The position numbers were made by a program, and so were the translations under genes. Below the pieces are notes generated by a model. It was not told where the DNA came from, did no database searches, and saw nothing but the letters and a program-made list of their open reading frames with translations. From Escallonia rubra (taxonomy: Eukaryota; Streptophyta; Magnoliopsida; Escalloniales; Escalloniaceae): a DNA stretch of 64,000 nucleotides. Location of the stretch: assembly GCA_033065855.1 (NCBI GenBank), contig JAVXUO010002345.1, positions 372,001-436,000 on the forward strand, read 5' to 3'. Below are positions 21,700 through 33,731 of this stretch, in pieces. How positions within the stretch are numbered: position 1 is the stretch's first letter; the number at the start of each line of letters is the position of its first letter.

Positions 21700-23160
21700 T
21701 AGGTGTCTCCTTTCTTCATGTGGTCTAAGTTGTACTGGTTTGTCAAATTATAAACTATTTCGATTGGTAAGGAGTGTATCGGAAAGCCCCAAGTGGTGAT
21801 CCTATGTACATGGTGCGAATAGAGCCAAACGAACAAACTATAAATCATCACAGCTTTGGAAGGAGAAAATGCAAAAGCAGAAGAAAAAGGTTACAAACTT
21901 CACACACACTCGGCATGGCCTGACCTTACCCGAATTAAGAAACATCTCCCAGAATGCCTACAAAATGGTGCTGAACAGAGCCTAAGACATACACCTGGCT
22001 GAATCATGTTGACTTGGGCGTCTGATCTTGGCTATTGCGTGCTTAATCCAATTCCTTAAGGAACCTCAGATAATGATTGTTATTTCCTTGGTTGCTAGTT
22101 GTTGTTTCTTGATACTCCATGGTTATGGAGTATAAGCCAGTGGAAAAATTACTGGTTGGTGTCATAACATAGACGCATGTCATCTTTCTGGTGTACATTA
22201 TTGCATGGTGCAAAAAGAAGAAAGTAGTTCTCTCCAGGCAAACAGCTCATCAAAACAGGTGATATAGTAGTCATTAGAGAAGCTCAACTTTTAAAGGCTA
22301 CATGCAAGAACTTAAAGCACGACCAATTGATTTGAGGAAGTCTTCCTTGGCTGCCCGATTGAAAAAAGGTGATTTTTGTTAGTAAACTGAGAATAACATG
22401 GATAGTAGTAGTGAAAATGACGTTTTCAGTTCATTGTCAGATTCATATAAAAGCAAATAGAGCGGAGTAAAATAATAACTATGGAGCTTGTCCCCAGCTA
22501 GTTTTCAACATTGGCTTAGGTGACTAAATGAAGAGAACTTTCTTATTAGGCAACTATGGAGAATGGTCTGGCACTTGATAAGTGCTACTAATATATCCGT
22601 TCTAGGTGTTGGTACTTTGGATACTGTTAATTCTTCATACGGTTGATTTTATCACCACATTTTTCTTTTTTCCTTGGGGTGTAGATTACTTCTTGTCCTA
22701 CTCTTGATCAAGTTTTTCTCATTCATTGAACACATTAGGAACCACTATTGGAACTTTCCACTTCGCGGCTTCGCCTCTGTTCGATATGACACCAAAGCAA
22801 TATTAAAACAAGTACCATGAGATTATTGAAAATTTTTAAAGACTTGCGATGATGGTGTTTGTGATCCATATTTTTTTACGTGTAAAGATAAACCACATAG
22901 GTATTGGGAAAGAGATTTGAAAAAGATAGGGCAGGATTGTGTTGCTGTGGCTTGGTGAGTAGTGCCGAGAACTTTGCAGGTGGTGGTCGTGTAGGCAAAG
23001 ATGTACAAAAAAAAAAAAGCCAATGAGAAACTGATTTCATCCATTTAAATTATTAGACGATATGGAAAGATCTTGTCCTCAATGCTAAAAAGTCACAATG
23101 TGCCAGTGATCTAGACAGGAAATTGGGTAGAACAGGTAAGGGAGGGGCTCCTAGTCTTAG
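21700..23160. other. No recognisable gene
   Basis: Mostly non-coding. A short plus-strand frame near 22846..22955 (containing 'RYWERDLKKIGQDC') looks protein-like but has no recognisable partner, and it may be a decayed exon of unknown origin. Confidence 0.35.
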
Positions 23161-23162
23161 GC

Positions 23163-23325
23163 TCACTAACTTATAATACCAATGTTTTTTTATGTCCTTT
23201 TTAGAAATTTGTGGACCGAAAAGATGCACAAGACAATGACCACACAAGATGTAATTATTAGAACAAAAGCACTTGCTTTTGTGCCTAGGGCTGCAGCAAT
23301 CTTTTCGGCCTCTGCTGCTTCACAA
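23163..23325. repeat. Unidentified dispersed repeat, copy 2
   Basis: Second copy of 1..165. On the minus strand it stays open through 'AAEAEKIAAALGTKAS' into a hydrophobic stretch; on the plus strand another frame is open for 87 codons. Neither product is recognised. Confidence 0.5.
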
Positions 23326-23420
23326 TTGACGATGTTCAGGTTCTCAAGAACGACGTACATCCAATATCCGAGCAGACTGCCCCAACAGACTGCTCGATTA
23401 CGTAAAACAGCGAATGTTGC

Positions 23421-23850
23421 TCAAGCAAAATATCACCCAGTGTGATAGGGTACGACACAAGTCTTACCTAACACGGTCTAGCTTTAGTCCTAGCCCGAGA
23501 AACGGCAAAATCATGTGGGAGATCGTCGCCCTACCCTGTTTTGTTAATTCGAAACATAGCCAAGCGTGAGTGCGAGGCTTCTTTGCCAGCCCTTAGCTGA
23601 CGATAAGGGTTCGTGTCAAAGTAAAAACAAAATGTCACCCAATGTGACAAGGTAAGACACAAGTCTTTACCTAACACGGTCCAGATTTAGTTCTAGCCCG
23701 AGAAAATCAGCCTAGGCATTTGATAAGGCATTTGGGAGATCGTCACCCTACCCTGTTTTGTTAATTCGAAACGTGACTGAGCGCCATTACGAAGTTTCTT
23801 TGCAAACCCTTAGCTGACGGTAAAGGTTCCCGTCAAAGAAAAATCAAAAC
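23421..23850. repeat. Two ~210-bp tandem repeats in the Tat 3' untranslated region
   Basis: Unit 1 is about 23421..23627 and unit 2 about 23628..23850. Both carry 'cacaagtctt', 'ctaacacggtc', 'ctaccctgttttgttaattc' and 'cccttagctgacg'. Repeats in this position are common in Tat elements. Confidence 0.75.
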
Positions 23851-24006
23851 AAAAGGTGACAGGTTCACAACACGAATGCAAAAATAAAACCCCTCCATGG
23901 GTAAGCAAAAACGTTTTAACTTGCAAAAGCCTCGAGGGCCAAAATAGTACTGAGGGAACATCAAGCAGGAATTACAAAACTGACATGAGAATAAACAAAA
24001 AATGCC

Positions 24007-25732
24007 CTAAGACAGAGGAGCATTCCCGGATCGGACACTTTTCTCCCCAGAAAAAACAACATCTCCAGCTTCAACAGGTGCTGCAGTTTCACCCGATGGC
24101 AAATCAAAGCTGGGCACCACAATGTCATCCAAGAAAAGGTTTGGATATTTGGCCGCCGTTAACTCCTTGGCTTTCTGGAAGCCCTCTTGAAAGATGGAAA
24201 GCCCATCTTCTGTCCGCTTCCGGAGCCATTCGTCGCCAGCAGTACCATCAAGGAATGCGTGGATGGCCTTATTCCCAATCTCAGCCCTTTCATGCTTCAG
24301 TTCTCACATCTTTTTTCAAGACGGCCGAGTTTAGTAAGCAGATCAGCATTCTCCACCTTGAGGGTCTTGACTTCCTTGTCAAGTTTGTCAGCTTTGCCTT
24401 CAGCTGCTCTCTTGTCAGTTTCGGCGTTGCGAGCCACATCCATCGCCATGGTAAACCTTTCCTGCATTTGGCTGCTATAGCAGTAAGCCTGAAAATAAGA
24501 GAGAGATGAAGACGAAGTATGTATCAGAAGTTCGGGAAGAGCTTAAGTAACAACACAAAAGAAGAAAAAGAAATGAAAAGATTACGTTATAAGCAGCTTG
24601 GACGTGCGCCATAGCAAAGGCCTCATGAGGTCCCATAAAATCACCTTTTGCACCCTCTCCTTTGCCAGCCATTTCTGTAAGATAACAAAAGAAACCGAGT
24701 TAGATAACTTGTGCAAAAAAAAAAAAAAAAGGACATAAATATATAAACATGGCTTCGGACTCTACCTAGACTTGGAGTACTAGAAGATGATGTTCCTATC
24801 ACCAGTTCTCTAGTCTTAGGCTTCGAAACAATTCGAGGTTCTAAAACAGGAGTTGGAGGAACAGGCATAGCAGGGGCAGGAGGAATAAGCCCCGCATGCT
24901 GCATCTCTTGTTCCGTAAGGGGTTCATCAATATTGAGAACACCCCTCCTCTTTATGTGATCAAGCAGCTTCTTCGTCATAGCATTGGGAGCCAAAAAGCC
25001 TTTCTTTTCATAATCTTTACAGAAACCGTTCCACTTTCTTGGGAACTCCCATTTACCGCTTGGCCGCTGAATGAAGAAGTATCGGGAGTGCCAACCTTTG
25101 TTAGATTTGGGACCCCCCTTTATCACTCTGATCCGATTATGAATGTAATACCAGCCAATGCACTTGGCCACATTCTTTATAAAGCATACCTCAAGGTATA
25201 GCCTCATGAAGTCATGGACCGTCACTGGATACCCTGAGGTCTGCACAAGGTAAATCAAGCCAACTAGTTTCCTCCACCCGTTGGGCACGAGTTGACCTGG
25301 CACCATTTTGTAGTGATTGAAAAAGGCGACTGCAAAGGGGTGCATGGGGATTCTATAGCCAGACTTAATCTGGCCTTCATAGACACTGGTTTCCAAGTCC
25401 GTACCATAATTGGCAGGCTCTTGGAGTGCAGGTACCTGAGCAGAGAAAGGAGGAGGCAAAGGATATTCTTTTAAAAGCTCGACTATGCTTTCTTTTGACA
25501 TCTTATTCCTTTTCTCATCTGAGGCAAACCAAGTGTCTTCATCAAACTTATCTTCAGCTTCATCTTTGATATCACCAAGAGCATCATCTATATGGGGAAA
25601 TGAAGTGCTGGTTTGGGGAGCTGAAGTTCCTACTTGGCTATTATGAGTTGAAGTTCCTACTTGTGAGGATCTACTCTCTGAATCACTCTCTAAATCATCC
25701 TCTGAGAAACTACTTGAAGTTGTTGAAGACAT
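24007..25732 (-). pseudogene. Tat antisense ORF: putative gypsy-type transposon protein (PF04195-like)
   Basis: A three-exon gene antisense to its own retrotransposon. Exon 1 (24766..25732) has a Ser/Asp/Glu-rich N-terminus, then a domain with 'YRIPMHPFAVAFFNHY', 'PNGWRKLVGLIYL' and 'KGWHSRYFFIQR', which resembles the family of putative gypsy-type transposon proteins. Exon 2 (24586..24674) and exon 3 (from 24488) join in frame (967 + 89 = 1056 bases, 352 codons). Exon 3 is Lys/Glu/Leu-rich coiled coil. Near 24305 one base is missing: the frame stops, while the shifted frame runs on ('LKHERAEIGNKA') to a stop at 24007..24009. Antisense ORFs between pol and the 3' LTR are known in Tat elements such as Grande. 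The function of the protein is unknown. Confidence 0.75.
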
Positions 25733-26089
25733 GTTCTAACTAAGACTACGATATTGAGAGCTACTAAAAGGAAATAGATATGTGCCGAACAAGAAGAAGA
25801 GAAGAATACTTGTCAAAGTTAAGCCGAACAGTGAAAGAGTGAATAGCAGGGGGCAACTGAGGAGAGGAGCCCAAATATATAGAAGGAAGGGAAATAACTT
25901 CCCATATAAAGGCAGTAGCATTCAAGACGCGTGTCCCGCGCAATTCCCGGAGCATTAAATTTTGAAATTTGAAATTGTAACCGCCTAAGTTTTGGCGGCT
26001 AAAGAACGGTTACACTTAACACGTGGCAACACAATTATTAGCCTGATCCTGAGCCTAATTCCCAAGAAGATTCTCGTCCCGGCTTCCCG

Positions 26090-26870
26090 AGCAGAATGCC
26101 CGAACAGAACGCCCGACCAGACGTCCCTAAGGGGAAGCCCGTCTAGACTTCCCGAACAGGAAGTCCGTCCAGACTTCCCGAGCAGAACGCATGTCCACCT
26201 TCCCAAGAAGGTTCCCGACCAGGATTCCCGAGCGGGAAGTCTGTCCAAAGTTCCCGACCAGGATGCCCGAGCAGGATCCCTGGTCCACCTTCCCAAGAAG
26301 AATCTTTGGTCAGCCTTCCCGAGCAGGTTGCCCGAACAGGCATCCCGAGCAGGAAACCCGTCCAGGCTTCCCGACCAGGATGCCCGAGCAGGATTTCTGA
26401 TCCACCCTCTCAAGAAGGTTTTCTGGCCCACCTTCTCAAGAAGATTGTTTGGTCCACCTTCCCAAGAAGGTTCCCGACCAGGATTCCCGAGCAGGAAGCC
26501 CGTCCAGACTTCCCGAGCAGAACGCCTGTCCACCTTCCCAAGAAGGTTCCCGACCAGGATTCCCGAGCAGGAAGCCCATCCAGACTTCCCGAGCAGGAAG
26601 CCCGTCCAGACTTCCCGAGCAGAACGCCTGTCCACCTTCCCAAGAAGGTTCCCGACCAGGATTCCCGAGCAGGAAGTCTGTCCAAAGTTCCTGACCAGGA
26701 TGCCCGAGCAGGATCCCTGGTCCATCTTCCCAAGAAGAATCTTTGGTCAGCCTTCCCGAGCAGGTTGCCCGACCAGGCATCCCGAACAGGTTGCCCGACC
26801 AGGCCTCCCGATCAGGATGCCCGACCAGACCTCCCGAGCAGGATGCCTGACCAGACCACCCAATTGAGAT
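26090..26870. repeat. Tandem repeat array in the Tat 3' untranslated region
   Basis: Built from 19-26-bp words such as 'cccgagcaggaagcccgtcc' and 'accttcccaagaaggttccc', organised in the centre (26450..26690) as a higher-order unit of about 76-96 bp. It keeps five or more frames open on both strands; those frames are artefacts of the repeat. It lies just upstream of the polypurine tract. Confidence 0.9.
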
Positions 26871-27004
26871 GTCCAATCAAAATTTGCGAGCACGATATTT
26901 TGGAAATTCCTGAGGGACAACGGACATGGAAGATTTGTGGCTGAATTGCTTTTGGTCAACTTTCTGCACTAAATGCCTTTAACTGTTCACTTGAAGGAAT
27001 CATT

Positions 27005-27016
27005 AAAGGCAGGGGG
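27005..27016 (+). promoter_or_regulatory. Polypurine tract of the Tat element (plus orientation)
   Basis: AAAGGCAGGGGG, five bases before the LTR that starts TGATATAGC at 27022. It shows that this LTR is the 3' LTR and that the internal sequence belonging to it lies to the left. Confidence 0.7.
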
Positions 27017-27021
27017 CATTA

Positions 27022-27443
27022 TGATATAGCTAAATATATCCGCCCAACCAACTGGTGACACGTGGCATAATCAATTCTGGGTGGGCCAATGAATCGATAT
27101 CGGATAGACCTTGAGAGAGGTGATGAAGATTGGTTAGGACTCATATACTAAAGGAAGAATCCTAGCATGGCTCTTCTACAAGAGGATTAATCAGAAAAGA
27201 GTTCTGAAGAAGAAAGGAGTCTAGAGGTGACCTATATATTGGGCAGATCCTCAGGTACACAGACAAGTTCACACATACAAAGACTCAGGGCATTTTCAGT
27301 TATTCAGACTCTTACCCTAGTAGCGACGTTCTGACTTTAGCATCGGAGCATCCTCCACCGGAACATCCCCGGTGGTCACTCTGTGTTCTATTTTGTAGGT
27401 GCATTTCCTAGCCGTGGTCCCGATCAATATTCAAGCAGCAACA
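27022..27443 (+). repeat. 3' LTR of the Tat element, inverted
   Basis: 422 bp, TG...CA ends, plus orientation, highly similar to the reverse complement of 33732..34153. It is followed by CCCTT. Confidence 0.93.
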
Positions 27444-28134
27444 CCCTTCACACTTACAAAGAGAGGATGTGGCTAAACAACCATTTCAGCTTTTCTAACA
27501 TCTATAGGAATCCCTACGTCCAACCTCGTTGCTGGCTTGTACTGCTCAGGCACCACAGCACCACCCTGCATGCAAATTTCCACCACAGCAGGGGCCTAGC
27601 CATAGAAATTCCTAAGCTCCCACTTCAACACTGATTCAACCAAATTAGGAACATGCCACACATATCTTGGCCGTATCAGTCATCGAGCATTGCCGTCTGC
27701 CAGTGCCACCCATCATTTAAACACAAAGCCTAGAAATAAATAAATGGAGGAAAACAGAATGCATCCAAGATCTAACACATGTTCAAAGGCTAAAACGAGA
27801 AAGGCAACCCATATAGAAGTTACAAATTCTAAGAATGCTAGACAAACAGATTCTTCTTCTCTTCTTCCTCTTATTCTCTCCCCCTATTCTTCTCCGTATT
27901 CTTCTTCAAAAAGACTGCTGATAGAGAGAAACTGGCAAAACCAATGATCGGTATTCTAATGTAAGCAATGCGTCTTTCACACAATAATGAAGATGTATGG
28001 ATAGACGAAACGAAATACTTCAGATTGCAGTTAAATTTTATTATAACTGAAACACTTCATCTCTACTTTCCAACTATGCTTTATGCTACTTTCCGTCAAA
28101 ATAAATAAGAAGGTCTTCGCTTTTTCTTAAGAAT
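27444..28134. other. Inverted flank plus Tat pol 3' end; inversion junction
   Basis: The first part should be the original insertion-site flank, now reversed. The last part, AT-rich and next to the pol stop, should be retrotransposon sequence. The junction cannot be placed to the base; about 27950..27970 is my guess. No gene seen. Confidence 0.45.
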
Positions 28135-31100
28135 CTACTGGTAGTATTTTCTCAAGTTCTCAGCATTCCACGTTCGCGGGATCGCCTCTCCTGAAAGTGT
28201 TTCCAGCGAATAAGCGCCTAGCCTAAGCACCTTCGATATCTTGTAAGGTCCTTCCCAATTTGGCAACAGCTTCCCCACAGCTGCCTTTGGGTTTGAAACT
28301 TCCAATTTTCTGAGGACAAGATCACCGACTCTAAACATCCTCATTCGGACCTTTCGATTGTAGAATCTTGCAACTCGTTGTTTCGTTGATATCATCTGAT
28401 CTAAGGCTTGGGTTCGCACATCATCTAATAGATCTAGATTCCCTCTGAGATTCTCTTCATTTTCTTTCTCTGAAAATTATAGCACTTGAACTGTGGGGAG
28501 GCCTGCTTCTACCGGTAGCAACGCCTCTGTACCGAAAGATAGGAAAAATGGTGTCTCACCTGTCACAGAATGAGGTGTTGTGCGGTATGCCCAAAGTACT
28601 TTAGGAAGCTCATCAACCCATGCCCCCTTCGCATCATCTAGCTTTCTTTTTAACCCTTGAAGAATTGAGCGATTCATGTTCTCTGTCTGCCCATTGGATT
28701 GGGGGTGGGCGACCGACGTAAAACGGAGATCAATAGAGAGACCTTCACAAAATCTTCGAAAGTTGGAATTGTCGAATTGCTTCCCATTATCTGTGATTAG
28801 GATCTTTGGAACCCCAAAGCGGCAAACAACGTTCTTCCAGAAGAACTCTTCGCATTTCGATGCCGTTATAGTGGCCAATGATTCGGCCTCAGCCCATTTT
28901 GTGAAGTAGTCGATGGCGACTATCACAAAACGCCTTTGTCCAGTAGCCACCGGGAATGGGCCCAAAATATCCATTCCCCACATTACAAACGGAATTGGGG
29001 AAGTCAAGATACTGAGTGGTGCTGCCGGCGTGTGCGTAAGCGGAGCAAATTTTTTACAGCGATCACACCTTTTTGTGAACTTGATCGCCTCTTTCTGCAT
29101 ACCTGGCCAATAGTAACCTTGCCGTAAGATTTTGTGGGCCAGGTTTCTTCCCCCCAAGTGTTGTCCGCAAATCCCTTCATGGACCTCCTGTAACGCATAA
29201 TCTGCCTCTCTAGGGCTTAAGCACTTTAGGTATGGCAGGCTGAAAGACTTCTTATACAGCGTCCCATCTACAAGGGCAAACCGAGCAGCTTTAGCACGTA
29301 AATTGTGCGCTTCACTTTTCTCTAACGGTAACACTCCCGAGACGAGGTACTGAATAATTGGGTCCATCCAGCAAGGTTCATGTTCTATTACGTCGACCTC
29401 CTTTGAGATCTGGATACTTCTTTCTTGGAGGAACTCAATGTATACTGCCCTGTTTAATTCCGAAATGTCTTCGGAAGTCAGTCTTGACAGTGAGTCTGCT
29501 TGGGCATTTTGGTCTCGTGGTATGTGGCGGATGGAGAAATTTTTGAACCTAGAAGCTTCCGTTTTCACGGCTTGGAGGTATTGGGCCATTCTATCATCTT
29601 TCGCTCCATATTCTCCCAATATATGATTCACAACTAATTGAGAATCGCTATGGACGGAAAGAGAGTCAACTTTGAGAGATTGTGCTAACCTTATTCCTGC
29701 TAGGAGCGCCTCGTACTCAGCTTCATTGTTTGATGCCTAGAAATTGAAGCGGAGGGCGTACTCAATCACAAACTTTTCAGGGCTGATAAGTATAAGCTCG
29801 GCTCCGCTACTTCCTACCTTGGAAGAGCCGTCGACATAAAGGAGCCAAGGATCCGAAACTTCTGAAAGAATCAAATTCGGGGGGTTCTCCGGTATTGTGC
29901 ATTCAACAACAAAATCTGATAAGGCTTGAGCCTTAATTGCTGTACGGGGTTGATACCGAATATCGAACTCGCCGAGTTCCACTGACCAGTTTACCAATCT
30001 CCCCGACGCATCAGGATTTTGTAGAACTTTACCCAATGGTTGATCAGTCAACACAACGATGGTGTGCGACTGAAAATATGGTCTCAATTTCCTCGCCGAT
30101 GTGACAAGGGCTAGGGCTACCTTATCTATTCGGGGGTACCTTGTTTCCACGTCCTGTAAGACCTTGCTTACGTAATAAACAGGTCTTTGCTTGCCTTCTT
30201 CCTCTCGGATTAAAACCGTGCTTACCGCTACTTCACTAACTGACAGGTATAAGAACAAGTCTTCACCCGTAACTGGTTTTGTAAGGAGCGGCGGGGACGA
30301 CAAGTATTGCTTCAATTCTTCAAATGATCTTTGGCATTCTTCGGTCCACTCGAAATCTTTTGCCTTCCTGATAGCTTTGAAAAAGGGGAGGCATTTTTCG
30401 GCTGACTTGGACATGAACCTTCCCAAAGCCGCCACTCTTCCGGTAAGCTCCTGAACCTGCTTGATTGTCTTAGGCGACTTCATGGCATGAATAGCGCCTA
30501 TCTTTTCCGGATTTGCTTCTATACCCCATTGAGATACAATGAATCCTAAGAATTTTCCTGATGCTACACCAAACGCACACTTGAGCGGGTTTAGTTTCAT
30601 GTTATAAGCCCTTAGGATGTCGAAGGTTTCCTTGAGGTCTTCCACATGAGCCTCGGCTTCCACACTCTTGACTAGCATGTCATCCACGTACACCTCCATG
30701 TTTCTCCCAATTGAGTCATGGAAGATCATGTTAACGAGGCGCTGATAAGTTGCCCCCGCATTCTTGAGTCCGAAAGGCATGACTTTGTAACAATACAGCC
30801 CCCGCTCTGTAACAAATGAAGTTTTAAGGATATCATCTACGCACATCTTTATCTGATTGTACCCAGAGTATGCATCCATGAAACTCAACAGCTTATGACC
30901 CGAAGTAGCATCAATCAAAATATCAATTCGTGGTAACGGGTAACTGTCCTTTGGGCAGGCCTTGTTGAGGTCAGTGAAATCAATGCATATTCGCCAACGG
31001 TCACTCGACTTGGGTACCATCACGACATTGGCGATCCAATCTGGGTATGATATCTCTTCAATGAATCCGGCTGCCAACAATTTTTCAACTTCTTCCTCGA

Positions 31101-33699
31101 TTTTAACTTGTCTTTCAGGAGCGAATGTCCTCTTCTTTTGCTTGACTGGCTTCTTAAGAGGGTCAACATTCAATTTATGGGTGATCACTTCAGGATCAAT
31201 CCCAGGCATATCGGATGCCGTCCAGGCGAAGATATCTGAGTAGCTCCTTAATAAATCCACAAGCTTGAGCTTGAGGTTTTCTGACAGACCGGTTCCCACC
31301 CTTACTGTCTTCTCTTGATTTCCTGGATATAATTCGATATGAGTGAGGTCTTCAGCGGGCTTACCTCTCTCAATTTTAGTCTCATCCCTCAAATCCTCTA
31401 TCATGAGGGTTTCATTGGCTCTGTTTCGGCACGATGCCATGTAGCACTGCCGAGCCACCACCTGGTCTCCCTTGACTTCCCCGACTCCATTCTCTGTGGG
31501 GAATTTCATCTTCATGTGGTATGTAGATACCACTGCCTTTAACTGGTTTAATGCTGTTCGACCCAAAATTGCATTATAGGCCGAAGGGATGCGTACTACC
31601 ACGAAGTCTAGCATCAACTTTGCTTGGGTTGGAGGGTCACCCACAATCACGGGTAATGCAATAATTCCCTCGCAAACAACCGGATGGTTAGAGAAGCCGT
31701 AGAGGGGCGTATCTATCCTCCGTAAGCGGTCGGCTGGGATGTTCATTTTTTGGAAAGCTTCATAAAAAAGTACTTCCGTCGAGCTCCCATTATCTACGAG
31801 GATTCGCTTCATGTCAAAGTTTCCTACTCGGAGTGTGACAACTAGAGGGTCGTCATGGGGTGTTCTAGTGTCTCCCACATCGTCATCGGAGAAGGATATT
31901 GTAGGGGCCGGTTTAATCTTCTGCTTTTTAGTTGACGGCCCCATAGTTGTGAGGATTTCTCTTGCGTAAGCTTTTCGTCCTTGTCCAGAAAAGCCTCCTG
32001 CGGCTATTCCTCCTGAGATAGTATTGATGACGCCCGTATTTTCCTGTACATCTTCTTTTCCTGCTAAGGGAGTGGCTTCTCTCTTTTCATTCCTTCGGTT
32101 GACATATCCTCGCAAGTGTCCGCGTTTGATAAGGGCCTCTATTGCACGCTTGAGCGATTCACAATTGTCTGTAGTATGACCATGATCATTGTGGTAACGG
32201 CACCACAAACTTCTATCTCTCTTGCTAGGCGCCGACCTCATCTTGTCTGGCCTTTCCAGCATTTTTTTATCTTTTATTTCATGGAGAATCTGTGATGGCC
32301 TAGCAGTTAACGGCGTCAAATTCTTCATATCTAACATCTCTTTGGGACTCCTTTCATCCCTTCTTGATCGCTTAGAACTCCGTCCACCTCTTGGACTATC
32401 TTCCCGAGTTCTCTTTTCTTGTTCATGCACATTGTCTCCTCGGTGTCCCTTGTGGGTTTCCAAGTATTCTTCAGCCTGGATGTACTTGTTGGCTTTATCC
32501 AGCAAGGCGCTCATGTTTCCAGGAGGACTCTTATTTACCGCGAACGCAAACTTGGACGTAGGACGAAGCCCTCGCATAAAAGCCGTGTACTTTACCGATT
32601 CGTCCAGGTTATCTATTTCCAAAGTTGCCGCATTGAAACGTCCCAAATACCGCGACAAGGATTCGTTTCTTTCTTGGACCACGTTGAGGAGACTGGCCGA
32701 ATTCTTTCTCCGAGTTCGGCTGCTTACAAAGTGTTTTTGGAACAAGTCTGATAACTGGTTGAAGGAATGGATGGACCTGGGTCGTAGGGACTTAAACCAT
32801 GCATGTGCTGCTTTCCTCAAAGTAGTTGGGAATGCTCGGCACATGACATCATCTGAGACCTGGAGGAGTAACATATTCGTTTGAAATTGATAGACATGCT
32901 CTCCAGGATCTCCGCTTCCATCATATAGGTCGCACTGTGGCATCCGAAAATTAGGAGGAAGCTTCGCCTTCTCTATACTTTTGGAGAGGGGGTATCCAGA
33001 ATCCTCCCTTGGGGGAGTGGATTCCTCTGGGGAAGATTCGGAGATGGTTTTGTGACAAGGTCGCCCTTGTGGACGCACTTTCCATGTGGGTGTATGGATC
33101 CATCCTTGAGGACAGTGCCTTTGGACTGCATATCTCCGACCTGGATTTTCACTGCCAACCACATGAGGCGAATTCGTGCTGTCTTCAATTGACTCCTCAC
33201 GTCAAAAACATGAACCACTTCTAGTGACATGTTTCTCACTTTCTTGTCCTGGCTGATAGTCGGGATCCGTCTCTGATCTACTCTTTCGCCCATAACTGGA
33301 CCTTGAGGTCAGTCTGAGACGGAGGTCGCTCGGATCTAGATGTGTGTGATTAGCAGAGGTCGTGGGGACCACCCTTTCGAGCTGCTTTTGTAAGGTGGTT
33401 ACCACGTCCTTAAGTTCATGAACTTCTCTGGTCAATTCAGCGTTTGGAGTGTCAAACAGCTTCCGGGTTAGGCGATGACGCAGGTCTCCTCTCTTTAAAG
33501 GAGGGGTCAGGGAACGAGTCCCCTGGGAGCTCTCAGTCATTTTTGGGGTGACTGAAGTCACATTAATCCAGTCGTTACTGGAATATTGTTGGGATGGTGT
33601 TGACTGTCGCCCTCTTCGGTGGGAGCCACTTGATCTTGTTTGCCTATTTTGGACGGAGCGACTGACCGGAGGGTTATTTGAAGATGATTGTCTAGCCAT
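28135..33699 (-). pseudogene. Tat gag-pol polyprotein with two nonsense codons and gag frameshifts
   Basis: Gag likely starts at the ATG 33697..33699 (MARQSSSNNPP), 33 bases inside the LTR. Order: gag with a retrotransposon-gag domain ('AHAWFKSL') and a zinc-knuckle-like C-x-Y-H..GH..C (WCRYHNDHGHTTDNC), aspartic protease (ILVDNGSSTEVLF), reverse transcriptase (ICIDFTDLNKACPKDSYPLP; catalytic Y-V-D-D), RNase H, a second archaeal-type RNase H ('WLLYVDGSSK', 'NNEAEYEAL'), and integrase (HHCC 'CDRCKKFA', core '[10 protein letters not shown]', 'TDNGKQF', '[10 protein letters not shown]'). No chromodomain. Damage: gag changes frame between about 33000 and 33240; a TAG at 29737..29739 lies where lysine is usual in [16 protein letters not shown]; a TAA at 28477..28479 follows integrase motif 'PTVQVL'. 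The frame is unchanged across both stops. Confidence 0.92.
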
Positions 33700-33731
33700 G
33701 TTCTTCCTCGGTCCCACGGATGGTGCCAAAA

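Noticed and set aside
23856..24509. 217-codon plus-strand reading frame
   Set aside because: It is the shadow of the antisense-ORF exon 3 on the other strand; codons there make sense only on the minus strand.
25985..26959. Several overlapping reading frames of 100-290 codons on both strands
   Set aside because: They arise from the tandem repeat of a short GC-rich word in the Tat 3' region; the translated products are simple repeats.
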